A DNA stretch of 64,000 nucleotides from Prionace glauca (GCA_037974335.1 CM075743.1:7368949-7432948), one strand, 5' to 3'; positions 53,365-64,000 are shown, counted from the stretch's first letter. Made by a program: numbers and translations. The notes: a model not told the origin generated them from the sequence alone.

Positions 53365-56300
53365 CAAACCTGCAATATCTAACACCTAGAAGGAGGAGAG
53401 AAACGGGTGTATGGGAACACCACCACTGACAAGCTTCTCTCCAAAACATCCAGACTTGGGACTCTATTGTCTATTGCCGTTCCTTCACTGTCACTGTCTG
53501 CCTCCCTGGAGCAGGGGTAAAGGACGTATCGGACAGGATAGAGGGAATTTTGAAAGGGGAGGGGGCACAGGCTGAGGTCATAGTACATGTAGGGGAGTGG
53601 GACATAGGAAGGAGGAGTAGGGTAGAGGTACGGAGGCAATTTAGGGAGTTGGGGGCCAAACTAAAGAGTAGGACCTCCAGGGTGGCACTCTCTGGGTTGC
53701 TGCCCGGTACCAGCAGGGCAAAGAATGAAGAGATCATGCAGCTGAATGCATGGTTGAGGGATTGGTGTAGGGTAGAGGGCTTTACTTTTGTGGATCACTG
53801 GGAGGTGTTTAAGAGAGAAGGGCAATTGTACAGGAAGGGTGGGGAGAATTTGAACGGGAGGGGAACTAATGTCTTAGCGGGGAGGTTAGCTGGGGTGTTT
53901 ACGAAGGGTTTAAACCAATATGGAGGGGGGGTGGGGAGGTGGCTGGGAGACAGTCGAGTGAAAGGAAAAGTATCAGGGAGAAGGTGGTTCTGAGGGACAC
54001 TTGTGGGTTGAACTGTGTCTGTTTCAATGCTAGGAGTGTGGTAGGGAAAACGGCTGAGCTTAGGGCCTTGATGTTTGTGAGGCAGTTAGATGTGGTGGCT
54101 GTAACGGAGACGTGGTTACGGGAGGGGCAGGACTGGCAGCTGAATGTTCCTGGGTACAAGTATTTTTGGTGTGACAGAGGAGGGATGAAGAGAGGAGGAG
54201 GGGTGGCATTGTTAGTCAGGGAAAACATCATAGTAGTGCAGAGGGAGGACGATATGGAAGAGATAGGGATTGAGTCAGTGTGGGTGGAGTTGAGGAATAA
54301 AAAGGGAGAGATCACATTGCTAGGGGTGTACTATAGGCCACCCAACAGCCCAAAGTCAGTGGAGGGAGGCATTTGCAGGGGCATTTTGGACAGGTGCAGG
54401 AAGAACAGAGTGGTTGCAGTGGGTGATTTTAATTTTCCTGGAGTGAATTGGAGGGGGCCTAGAGCTGGGGGTACGGAGGGAGAGGAGTTTGTGAATTGTG
54501 TTATGGAAGGGTCGCTAGAACAGTATGTAACTAGCCCGACTAGGGGAGGGGCTATATTGGATCTAGTGTTGGGAAACGAACCAGGGCAGGTGGGTGAGGT
54601 AGAGGTAGGCGAACATGTGGTGAAAAGTCCGTCGACTTTAGGATAAAAATGGAAAGGGACGAGTGCCGTCCGAACGGGAGTGTGCTGAACTGGGGAAAGG
54701 CGAGCTATGGCAGGATTAGGAGGGAGCTGCAGCAAACTGATTGGGAGGGACTGTTAGCTGGCAAGTCCACGGTTGGCAAGTGGGAGGCTTTTAGGGACAA
54801 AATGAAATGGTTGCAGGGGAGGTATGTTCCGGTTAAGCGAAAGGATGGAAAAGGAAGGATTAGACAGCCGTGGATTACGGAGGATATTGAAGACTTGGTC
54901 AGGAAGAAGAGGGAGGCGTATGTTGGGTCAAAACAAATGAGTACGGAGAGTGCGCTAGAAGAATACAGCGAGAGTAGGAGGGAGCTAAAAAGGGGAATTA
55001 GAAGGGCGAATGAGATGGCTTTGGCTGGTAGGATTAAGGAAAATCCAAAGGCATTTTATTCCTATATCAGAGGCAAGAGAGTAGTTAGAGGGAAAATTGG
55101 TCCTCTTAGGGACAAGAGTGGTGAGTTGTGTATTGAGTCGGAGGGGATGGGGGAGCTCCTGAATGAATACTTTGCGTCGGTATTCACAAAGGAGAGGGGT
55201 TCGGAATCGTGTGGTCTCTTGGAGGGAGTGGAGGTTTATTTGCAGGATATAGTTATTACGAGAGAGGAAGTGCTAGGGCTTTTAGGTAGCGTAAGGACGG
55301 ATAAAGCTCCGGGGCCTGATGGTATTTATCCCAGGCTGCTTAGGGAGGCGAAAGATGAAATTGCTGGGCCTCTGGCACAAATCTTTGTCTCTTCTTTGGA
55401 CACAGGTGAGGTCCCAGAAGACTGGAGGGTAGCAAATGTGGTCCCGTTGTTCAAAAAAGGTAGTAGGGATAACCCTGGGAATTATAGACCGGTGAGTTTG
55501 ACGTTGGTGGTAGGGAAGTTAATGGAAAAAATACTTAGGGGTAGGATGTATGAGCATTTGGAGCGTTGCATCTGATTAGGGATACGCAACATGGCTTTGT
55601 TAGAGGGAGGTCTTGCCTTATGAATCTGGTGGAATTCTTTGAGGAGGTGACAAAAACGGTTGACGATGGGAGAACCGTTGATGTCATCTATATGGATTTC
55701 AGTAAGGCGTTTGACAAAGTCCCTCACGGTAGGCTGGTAGAAAAGGTTAAGGCGCATGGGATACGAGGCCAGGTAGCTAGGTGGATTGAGAACTGGCTGG
55801 GAAATAGGAGACAGAGGGTAGCTGTGGAAGGGACCTTGTTGGGCTGGAGGCCAGTGACCAGTGGTGTGCCGCAGGACTCAGTACTGGGACCTCTCCTCTT
55901 TGTAGTCTACATAAATGACTTGGAAGAGGGCGTAGGTGGTGTGATTAGCAAGTTTGCTGATGACACCAAGATGGCAGGGTTGGCGGGTACGGAACTGGAT
56001 TGTCAGGTGATACAACAGGATATAGATAGGTTGGTGCAGTGGGCAGATAGGTGGCAGATGGCATTTAATTCTGACAAATGCGAGGTGATGCATTTTGGAT
56101 GGAATAATGCAAAGAGGAGCTATGTGATTAAAGGGAGGCCGATTAGGAGTATAGACATACAGAGGGACCTGGGAGTGCAGGTTCACAAATCCTAAAAAGG
56201 TTGCATCACAAGTGGAGAAGGTTGTTAGGAAGGCTTATGGGATGTTGGCCTTTATAGGAAGGGGCATAGAGTATAAAAGCTGCTGTCTAATGCTTCAGTT

Positions 56301-57440
56301 GTACAGAACGTTGGTTAGACCGCATTTGGAGTACTGCGTCCAGTTCTGGTCACCTTACTACCGGAAGGACGTGGAGTCTCTGGAAAGGGTGCAGAGGAGG
56401 TTTACCAGGATGTTGCCTGGCATGGGGGGACTGGGTTACGAGGAGAGGTTGAAGAAACTGGGACTATTCTCCTTGGAAAGGCGGAGATTGAGAGGGGACA
56501 TGATAGAAGTATATAAGATAATGAAGGGAATGGATAGAGTTAATAGTGAGAGAATGCTCCCTAGACTGGATACGAACATGAGAGGTCATCATTTAAGGGT
56601 GAGGGGGGAGAGGTATAATTTGGAGGTGAGAAGAAGGTTCTTTACGCAGAGAGTTGTGGGGGTCTGGAATGCGCTACCGAGTAGGGTGGTGGAGGCAGGA
56701 ACGTTGGACTCGTTTAAGATGCAGTTAGATAGGTACATGAGTGAAACGAGAATGGAGGGATATGGTAGGGGATATTAAATAGGGTTAAACCTCGGGAGAC
56801 ACTGGAAAGGCAGGCTGTAAGATTAATATTTTTGACTTTATTCCACAGGTGGAGGTCCACCTCGTGTCAAACGAGGGGCATTCACACGGCGGGTCGTGCC
56901 TGGGCTGCTCTTGGAAGTTCCAGGAGTGGCCTAGTACTTCATGTCGGTGTGTGTGCTTGATCCTGGACCGGTAGATGGGCGCCGCAACAGCTCAGTGACT
57001 AGCACTGCTGGCTGTGCAGGCACATGGATTTGGGCCTGTGTCTGTGGGAGTTTGCGCATTCTCCCTGTGGTTGTGTGGGTTTCCTCCGGGCGCTCTGGTT
57101 TCCTCCCACACCCCAAAAATGTGCTCTCAGGCTAATCGGTTTTTACCAAATTGACACTATTTCTTCCCTGAATCTGACTGAGTAGGGTTCCATTCATAGA
57201 TATGCAGAGTTGAATAGGTGTAGGGTTATGTGGCGGCGCGGGCTCGTTGGGCCGAAGGGCCTGTTTCCCATGCTGGATTATTCTTTGTTCTTTATTCTTT
57301 TTTATCCTGGAACTCCCTCTCTAACAGCACTGTGGGTGTACGTGCACTTCATGAGCTGCAGTGGTTCAAGAAGGCAATTCAAGGAAACTTTGGGATGTGC
57401 AATAAATGCTGTTCCAGACACTCACATGACATGAAAGAAT
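53365..57440 (+). mobile_element. LINE remnant (family F) split by CR1-C
   Basis: Copy 2 counterpart of 13,665-13,888. Halves are at 53,365-53,497 and 57,303-57,440, with the CR1-C element between. Confidence 0.6.
53498..57302 (+). mobile_element. CR1-clade LINE family C, nearly full length but broken
   Basis: 3.8-kb plus-strand element, 5'-truncated within ORF1. The ORF1 remnant (to 53,987) shows the SGNH esterase end, with LNAWLRDWC, matching VNGWLRDWC of family A. ORF2 follows: endonuclease (TETW, GDFN), RT (YMDFSKAFD, SGVPQDS, FADD) and the C-terminus ending at 56,778. Three frame breaks are visible, near 54,630 (a short deletion at the SDH motif), 55,568 and 56,190. The 3' part (about 56,850-57,302) contains a tRNA-SINE-like block and ends in TTTGTTCTTT. 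It splits a LINE-F remnant whose halves lie at 53,365-53,497 and 57,303-57,440. The insertion is absent from copy 1. Confidence 0.9.
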
Positions 57441-57677
57441 CAATAAAGGAGCCTTGGGTGGAATATGATTTTTGGTTTGTAAAAGTATAAATGGAAAGGA
57501 TGGGGAAATAGGTTAATGGAAATGGATGGAAATGGGAATATGGGAGGTCACTACTTGTACATGAGGAGTTGTGATATTTTATTAATCTGAGTTCACACAG
57601 CACACAGCAGCTGTCCTGTGTAATTGCAGCCAGATCACATTATCAGAGCTATAATCAATCTTCTGAAATATTCTTAC

Positions 57678-58004
57678 CTGAGAAAACCTTCAGTATTACA
57701 ACATCGAAAGAATGGATCATGTTCTGTTCTTGTGGTCCACACCGGTATGTTCCTGTATCTGTCTCCTGAAGTCGTTTTATGATGACAGAAATTTTATCGT
57801 TGGTATTCACAATTGACGTCCTTACATCATCATTCCTGATACTATCTCCATAAATGCTCGATATAGGATTGCATTTATTAACTGAAGTTTCCTTACACCA
57901 CCAGACTTCTCGATGTTTGTGCTGTGTTGCCTGTGGACATTCCACAGTGATGGTTTGTCCCACTGCAGCTTTCATCACTATCGAGGCAGTTTGTGTCCGT
58001 AAAA
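57678..58004 (-). CDS. V-set Ig domain exon (V1, gene copy 2)
   Basis: 327-bp phase 1-1 exon, open, nearest relative of 14,158-14,484. It has C23, WWCK (35-38), C45 and C89, thus both core and family disulphides. The residue before C89 is Arg (TYRCG) where most family members have Trp. It follows the leader exon at 62,405-62,444 by 4.4 kb and should be the N-terminal domain, the one that usually binds ligand in pIgR-like receptors. Compared with 14,158-14,484, differences cluster near the end (GPQEQ against GVPYQ), a CDR3-like position. Confidence 0.85.
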
Positions 58005-58129
58005 CTGTTGGTGAAACATAACATTTTAAGAAAGCTGGAAATATCCCAACACCCAATTGTAGACAATCCTTTTGGTACAATGCTAGCCAGTGCTTCACAA
58101 GGGGACACACACAATTCCTGGGTGGGATT

Positions 58130-58462
58130 GGAATCAAGAATCTTAAAGCAGAGATGGAGGACATTCGGCCTGTCATTTCCATGCCAGCTCATTGAAAATT
58201 TATTGCCCAGTTGAATCCCGAGGCCCAGCTTCCCCTACAACTCTGCACATTAGTCCCCTCCAAACACATGTCCAACTGCCTTTTAAATCCCTTCCTCATT
58301 TTCAATACTTTGATTAGATTTCCTTTTAATCTGCTCTTTTCCAAGGACAATCATCCCAGTCTTTTCAATCTGTTCACATAACCAAACTCCCCCATCCCTG
58401 GCACCATCCTGGTCAATCTGCCCTGTGCCATTGCCTCCTTCCTTGGGTGTGGGGCCCAGAAT
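58130..58462 (-). mobile_element. Old CR1-like remnant (family E), duplicate
   Basis: Copy 2 counterpart of 14,610-14,945, 5' of the V exon at 57,678-58,004. Confidence 0.68.
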
Positions 58463-58469
58463 TGTAACG

Positions 58470-58752
58470 TTTATTTACTTGTCACAAATAGGGTTACATT
58501 AACACTGCAATGAAGTTAGTGTGAAAATCCCCTCGTCATCACACAGCGGCATCTGTTCGTGTACACTGAGGGAGAATGCATCTAACCAGCAAAACTTTCA
58601 GTTTGTGGGAGGAAACTGGAGCACCCTGAGGAAACCCATGCAGACATGGGGAGAACGTGCAGGCTCCACACAGGCAGTGATGACCCAAACCAGGAATCGA
58701 ACCCTGATCCCTGGTGCTGTGAGGCAGCAGTGCTAATCACTGTGACACCATG
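58470..58752 (-). mobile_element. HE1-type SINE, duplicate
   Basis: Copy 2 counterpart of 14,950-15,232. Confidence 0.85.
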
Positions 58753-59044
58753 CACCCCCCTTTTTATATCCCCATATTGGAGTACCCAATACTCCAGCAG
58801 AGACCTAACAAGTGAGCATTAAAGGTTTCATGTAACTCCTCATTTTTATAATTAATATTCATATTTAAAATCCCAAGAATCCCACAACTGTCTCTCAACC
58901 TGCCCTTCCACCAGTGGGGTGTTGCTGTCAGAGTGCACCAGAACCCAACTCCGGCATCTCCAAACTGGGTCTGGGTGTGAGGAGGCCCTGGGGAGGAGAG
59001 CTGGCCACAAGACCCAGGAGTGAGACTCTGCTGAGCAGAGCCCC

Positions 59045-60308
59045 GTATGTTTGAGTGAGTGTGTGTGGGAGTGAGAGAGGGATAGTGTTTTTGTGGGAGA
59101 GAGAGAGAGAGAGAGACAGTGTGTGCGTGTGTGTGTTTGAGAGAGAGTAAGAGAGTAAGTGAGGGTCTATGTGTAAGGGAATGAGTGAGTGTGCGTGCAT
59201 GTCTGTGTGAGGGATTGTGTGGGTGTGTGTCCTTGGGAGTGAGAGTGTGTGTGTCTGTAAGGGAGGGAGAGAGGCATGTGTGTGCGCGCGCATGTGTGTG
59301 TTTGTGTGTGTGTATGAGTGAGTGTGTTTGTGTGTGTGTATGAGTGAGTGTGTTTGTGTGTGTGCATGTATGTGTGAGTGTGTGTGTGCATGCATGTATG
59401 TGTTTATGTGAGTATGTGTGTGTGTATGGATGTGTGCAGGTGAGTTTGCATGCATACATGTGTGTGTGTATGTGTGTGTGTGCGTGCGTGTGTATGTGTG
59501 TCTGTGGGTGCGTGTATGTGTGTGTGCGTGCATCTGTGAATGTGTGTGTATGTGTGTGTGCGCATGTTTGCCCATGTGCTTGTGTATGCATATGTCTGTA
59601 TGTGCATGTGTGAATGTGTGTATGTGCGTGTGTGTTTTTATGCGTTTGTGTGTGTGTGACTGTGTGTGTGCGCATGTGTGTATGTGAATATGTGTGTAGG
59701 TATGCGGGTATGAATTGAATGCTGAGCATGTGTACATGTGTTTGTGTGTGTCTGTGTGTATGTGTGTGTGTCTGTGTGTGTGTATATGTGCATGTGTATG
59801 ACTGTGTGTGCTTGTGTATGTGTGTGTGCATGCATGTGCATGTGTGTATGTGCATGCGTGCATGTGTGTGTGTATGTAAGTGTGTGAATGTGCGTGTGGG
59901 TCTGTGTATGTATTTATGTATATGTGCGTGTGTGAGTGAATGTGCAAGTGTGTGTGTTTGTGTTAGAGTGTGTATGTGTGTGTGTTCACATGTTTATATG
60001 AGTGAGTGTGCATGCGTGTGTGTGTGTTCATGTGTATGTGTATATGTGTGTATATGTGTGTACGAGTGTGTGTACGTGTATTTGTGTGAGTGTAAGTATG
60101 TGTGTGTATGTGGCTGTGTGTCAATGTACATGCATGTCTGTATGTGTGTGTATGTGCATGTGTGTATATACATGCCTGTGTGTGTATGTATGTGCGTGTG
60201 TGCATGTGCATATGTGTGTGCGTGTTTGTGTGTGTGTATGTGTGTGTGTGCATGTTTTCGTGTGTGCATGTGTGTGTGTATGTGCGTGTGTATGTGTACG
60301 TGTGCGGT
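59045..60308. repeat. TG-rich degenerate microsatellite, duplicate
   Basis: Counterpart of 15,530-16,755, with many internal rearrangements relative to it, although its flanks are nearly identical. Confidence 0.95.
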
Positions 60309-60316
60309 CTGTGAAC

Positions 60317-60863
60317 ACAGAACAAAGAACAAAGAAATTTACAGCAAAGGATCAGGCCCTTCGGCCCTCCAGGTCTGCACTGACCATGCTGCCCGACTGA
60401 ACGAAAACCCCCTATCTTCTGGGGATCATATCCCTCTATTCCCATCCTATTCATCAACTTGTCAAGATGCCCCTTAAACGCCACTACCGTATCCGCTTCC
60501 GCTACCTCCCCTGGCAATGAGTTCCAGGCACCCACCACCTCCTGTGTAAAAAATCTGCCTTTAAACCTTACCCCTCGCACCTTAAACCTGTGCCCCCTAG
60601 TAATTGACTCTTCCATCCTGTGAAAAAACTTCTGACTATGCACTGACTATCCATACCTCTCATAATCTTGTAGACTTCTATCAGTTCTCCCCTCAACCTC
60701 TGTCGTTCCAATGAGAATAAACCAAGTTTCTCCAGCCTCTCCTCATAGCTAATGCCCTCCATACCAGGCAACATCCCGGTAAATCTTTTCTGTACCTTTT
60801 CCAAAGCCTCCACACCCTTCTGGTAGTGAGGCGAGCAGAATTGAACACTATATTCCAAGTATA
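60317..60863 (-). mobile_element. CR1 family B fragment, duplicate
   Basis: Copy 2 counterpart of 16,764-17,310, with the same tail, the same truncation and the same frame change. Confidence 0.87.
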
Positions 60864-61555
60864 TACATACTTTGGACCAGCTCCTTCAGGATTGAGCCAA
60901 TCGTGACAGCGGCCATCTCTGTGATGCATTTGGTGTCTGGATGTGTTCTGGGACAGTTGCCATCGCAGTAGGATGTGGGATACAGGAATGCGACACCAAC
61001 TCACTGAGAGGGAGAAGCACATTCAGCAGGTAAGGCCCTCATCCTAGTGCTGGGGTGAGGCAATTTGAAGCCTGTACTCTTCCAGTAGGAGCAATGTATC
61101 CTGCTTTTCGAGTAATGTCCTTTCTTCCTTTTTGTCATCGCAAGCAGGAGTGAATCAGGTAATGGCCTCAATTATAGAATCTCAGCACCAGGGCTGTGAT
61201 CTCATTCATCTTCCCAGCCTGATCAATATTTTATACAGATAAAAACCTGGGTCATGTGAAGCCACATTCTCTATGAATATAGAGGCTCCTTTAGACCCCA
61301 GAAGTTTTGTCCGCGTTTCTTTATCATATTTGAAGCAGAAACACAATATCTAAAGTGTAAAGTTGATCTATATTATGAAGCGATGTTAATTGGCCAGAAA
61401 TGAGGGTGTGTTATCTTATTCAATAGATAGGATGGCAGGAAAGATAGTTGAGGACGCAGGCAAGAATTTCTTCAACATGACATTTGCTCAACGTGTGGGG
61501 AAGTAATGGGTTTAATCAGTATCCTGAGATATTTGATTTCCATGTGGACAACATA

Positions 61556-61853
61556 GTAAAGCTTATTTATTAGTGTCACAAGTAGGCCGACATTAACTTT
61601 GCAATGAAGTTACTGTGAAAATCCCTTCGTCGCCACACTCAGGTGCCTATTTGGGTACACCAAGAGAGTATTTGCATGACCAATGCATCTAACCAGCATG
61701 TCTTTTGAGCTTTGGGAGGAAACCGGAGCATCCGGAGGAAACCCACAGACATGGGGAGAATGTGCAGAGTCTGCACAGACAGTGACCCAAGCTGTGAATC
61801 GAACCCAAGTCCCTGGCACTGTGAGGCAGCAGTGCTAACCACACTGTCACCGT
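61556..61853 (-). mobile_element. HE1-type SINE, duplicate
   Basis: Copy 2 counterpart of 18,003-18,300. Confidence 0.88.
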
Positions 61854-62404
61854 ATTTCACAGCACAGAAAGAAACTCTACTGCCCATCATTGTAACTGCA
61901 GAACTCTCAGGAAGAACTATCCAAACTGTCCTTATTCCCCATCTTCCTCTCTTTTCTTTACTTCGGGCATGAAAGGTATGATGGATTCTTTTCCTGTCGC
62001 TATCTCTGGGTGGCAGGAGTGAGCACCATGTGGATTTCTAGATTAATTTGCAAATTGTACTCATTTGTTCACATTCCTGTAATGTCCTCCAATATCCCAC
62101 TATCCCCCTCCCAGAGGAGACTCTCCATTCCTCGGAAATAAAATGCCCCACCGTTCATTGCCGTGCTTTCAATTAGATCCAACATTTTGAAACTCTGTTG
62201 TCAAACCTCTCCTTCTCACCAAATCCCTCTCCCCCTCTTTAAAACCCATCTCTTTGACTGATCTTCAGGTTCACCCTTTCAGCCTGCCCTCCTTTGCCCA
62301 GAGTCTGTGTTCCTTTACTCCTGTGTGAAGAACTTTGAGCCAATTTCCTCAGATTCTACACAAACCTGAACTGCCGTTCTAAATGTAGAACTGGAAAATC
62401 TTAC

Positions 62405-62444
62405 TTGACATCGAAGTGAGGATCAGGAATGCGCTGAACCTCAT
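62405..62444 (-). CDS. Signal-peptide (leader) exon, gene copy 2
   Basis: Same as the leader at 18,852-18,891: ATG at 62,444, peptide MRFSAFLILTSMS, phase-1 donor with the intron starting at 62,404. The 40 coding bases agree between the duplicates, but the duplication is young, so this says little about selection. The next V exon downstream is 57,678-58,004. Confidence 0.55.
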
Positions 62445-62615
62445 GGTCCCGGCGAAAGTATCTCCAGTGATCGGCACAAGTGTCCCTAAGTGGGTCAGAG
62501 GATCTGCACTGAATCATTTACTTCCTGGTAGCAGTGGAACTATCTCCCCCACACCCACAGCATCAGGGAAGTTGACCAACCACAAGCTTTCGCAACATGG
62601 TTTGTGTTGATGTCA
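62445..62615 (-). promoter_or_regulatory. Candidate promoter of gene copy 2
   Basis: Counterpart of 18,892-19,060. The ETS-like and RUNX-like motifs are kept (RUNX core at 62,578-62,584). The C/EBP-like word reads TTGCGAAA here and TTGCAAAA in copy 1, a CpG-type difference, and one neighbouring base also differs. Function is inferred only. Confidence 0.22.
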
Positions 62616-62867
62616 TTGGGGACAGTTGCAGGAAATGATCGGCCCTTGGCTGACTGGTGTCAAAGTACAATGTTACATGAAGGTGTTATCAAAGGAAAGA
62701 CATCTCCTTTGTAAATATATTTTCAGTTTTTACTTCTGGTTGCTCTGCTTTTTGCTGTAATGTGTGTTGAAGCAATAATCACCCTCCTTGGTGCTTTACA
62801 TTGGAAATTAATTCCAATGCATCCTGTTTGGGTCACGATTATTTAGTGATGATGTGATTTAGTGATT

Positions 62868-64000
62868 AGGCCTCAGTGGTTATTTACTAAACTTCGCTGG
62901 ATTCCGGGGAAGTGCCGGAAGATTGGAAAACGGCTAATGTTACGCCGCTGTTTAAAAAAGGTAGCAGACAAAAGGCAGGGAATTATAGGCCAGTTCGTTT
63001 AACGTCTGTAGTTGGAAAAATGCTTGAATCCGTCATCAAAGAAGAAATAGCAAGGCACCTAGAAAAGAATGGTTTGATAGAGCAGACGCAGCACGGATTC
63101 GTTAAGGGGAAGTCGTGTTTGACGAATTTATTGGATTTCTATGAGGATGTGACTGTGTGCGGTAGACAGAGGGGAACCGGTGGATGTGGTGTTTCTCGAT
63201 TTTCAAAAGGCGTTTGATAAGGTGCCACGCTAAAGGTTGCTTCAGAAGGTTAGGGGGCATGGAGTTGGGGGTAAGGTGTTAGTGTGGATAGAGGATTGGT
63301 TGTCTAATAGGAGGCAGAGAGTTGGTATCAATGGGCGCTATTCTGATTGGCGGTTGATGACTAGTGGAGTGCCGCAGGGATCAGTGCTGGGGCCTCAGCT
63401 ATTTACCATTTATATAGATGATCTGGAGGAGGGGGCTGAGTGTAGGGTACCAAAATTTGCTGATGACACAAAGATGAATGGAAAAGCAAATTGTGCGGAG
63501 GGTGTGGAAAGTCTGCAGAGGGATCTGGATAGGCTGAGCGAGTGGGCGAGGGCCTGGCAGATGGAGTACAATGTTAGCAAGTGTGAGGTTATCCACTTTG
63601 GCAGAATAATAATAGGAGGGATTACAATTTAAAGGGTGAAAAGCTGCAGCATGCTACGGTGCAGAGGGACCTGGGGGTCCTTGAGCATGAGTCGCAAAAA
63701 CCCAGTCTGCAGGTGCAGCAGGTGATCAAGAAGGCGAATGGGATGCTGGTCTTTATAGCGAGGGGATAGAATATAAAAGCAGGGAGGTCTTGCTGCAACT
63801 GTACAGGGCACTGGTGAGGCCGCAGCTGGAGTACTGTGTGCAGTTTTGGTCGCCGCACTTGCGCCAGGATATTTTGGCCTTGGAGGGAGTGCAGAGGAGG
63901 TTCACTAAGCTGATACCGGAGATGAGGGGGTTAGATAATGAAGAGAGACGAAATAGACTGGGTCTGTACTCGTTGGAGTTTAGAAGGATGAGGGGGGATC
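62868..64000 (+). mobile_element. CR1 family A, duplicate of 19,315-20,447
   Basis: Plus-strand RT fragment cut by the window edge. Same 5' truncation as its partner. One extra base near 63,154 (GACTGTGTGCGG against GACTAGTGCGG) adds a frameshift private to this copy. Confidence 0.9.

Larger units (their letters stand above)
44555..53365 (+). mobile_element. Ty3/Gypsy fossil, module copy 4, heavily interrupted
   Basis: Counterpart of 8,448-13,655. The remnant is spread over almost 9 kb because of four kinds of later insertion: the full-length CR1-A, the HE1 SINE, a CR1-C fragment, and the CR1-B fragment with its SINE in the LTR. Broken. Confidence 0.76.
26820..62444 (-). other. Predicted multi-V-domain CD300/pIgR-like receptor gene, whole model
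   Basis: Proposed exon order on the minus strand: leader (62,444-62,405), V1 (58,004-57,678), V2 (43,357-43,031), V3 (35,970-35,644), V4 (30,887-30,561), transmembrane (28,333-28,229), terminal exon (27,058-27,009), AATAAA at 26,846-26,841. Every junction has AG/GT signals and phase 1, so the exons can be joined freely. The protein would be about 500 residues: signal peptide, four V-set domains, one membrane pass and a tail of about 20 residues. What is seen is exons, phases and order; that they form one transcript is inference. No second leader exon was found between V1 and V4, which favours a single gene over several single-domain genes. Cytoplasmic exons could have been missed. Confidence 0.55.
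36342..64000. repeat. Segmental duplication, copy 2
   Basis: Tandem partner of 1-20,447, in direct orientation. It is about 7 kb longer because it gained a full-length CR1 (44,870-49,202), two insertions of another CR1 family (50,525-51,872 and 53,498-57,302) and a SINE (52,345-52,655). It lacks the CR1 that copy 1 gained at 10,895-13,257. These private insertions postdate the duplication or were lost from one copy. Exact identity needs an alignment. Confidence 0.95.

Noticed and set aside
1-64000. CRISPR arrays, bacterial operons or phage-like modules
   Set aside because: No spaced direct repeats of CRISPR type and no prokaryotic gene organisation; the repeats are eukaryotic retroelements and the exons are split.

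Overview
The window looks like nuclear DNA of a cartilaginous fish, most likely a shark. It is packed with CR1-clade LINEs, tRNA-derived SINEs of the elasmobranch HE1 type, a Ty3/Gypsy fossil and long TG tracts. Between these lie short split exons of an immunoglobulin-superfamily receptor. The taxon is inferred from repeat families recognised from memory, not from a search.

The backbone is a tandem segmental duplication with a repeat length of about 36.3 kb. Positions 1-20,447 match 36,342-64,000 with few differences by eye. The second copy is longer because several LINEs and a SINE inserted after the duplication. About 20,836-36,196 is present once in the window, since its partner would lie off the left edge.

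The host gene content is on the minus strand. Six exons of exactly 327 bp, all in phase 1-1, encode V-set domains of the CD300/pIgR (CMRF35-like) type, at 57.7-58.0, 43.0-43.4, 35.6-36.0, 30.6-30.9, 14.2-14.5 and 6.9-7.2 kb. I also found a 40-bp signal-peptide exon in each duplicate (18,852-18,891 and 62,405-62,444), one transmembrane exon (28,229-28,333), a short terminal exon with a tyrosine (27,009-27,058) and an AATAAA (26,841). All junctions are phase 1. Together they give a simple model: leader, four V domains, transmembrane segment, short tail, spanning 62.4 to 26.8 kb. A second gene starts at 18.9 kb and runs off the left edge. The gene models are inferred from splice signals, phases and order; there is no transcript evidence.

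Repeat layers: each V-exon module carries a remnant of the 3' half of a Ty3/Gypsy element (RNase H end, integrase, LTR), hit by HE1 SINEs and by a CR1 fragment inside the LTR. One copy has a further CR1 inside that CR1. The most notable mobile element is a full-length CR1 at 44,870-49,202 with both reading frames open: ORF1 with zinc finger, coiled coil and SGNH esterase, and a 1014-aa ORF2 with endonuclease and reverse transcriptase. It lies in the receptor gene intron in sense orientation, and its target site can be read from the paralogous empty site. A second CR1 family (50.5 and 53.5 kb) carries a SINE-like block at its 3' end in two independent insertions. A perfect 76-bp inverted repeat at 40.4 kb is absent from the paralogous site.
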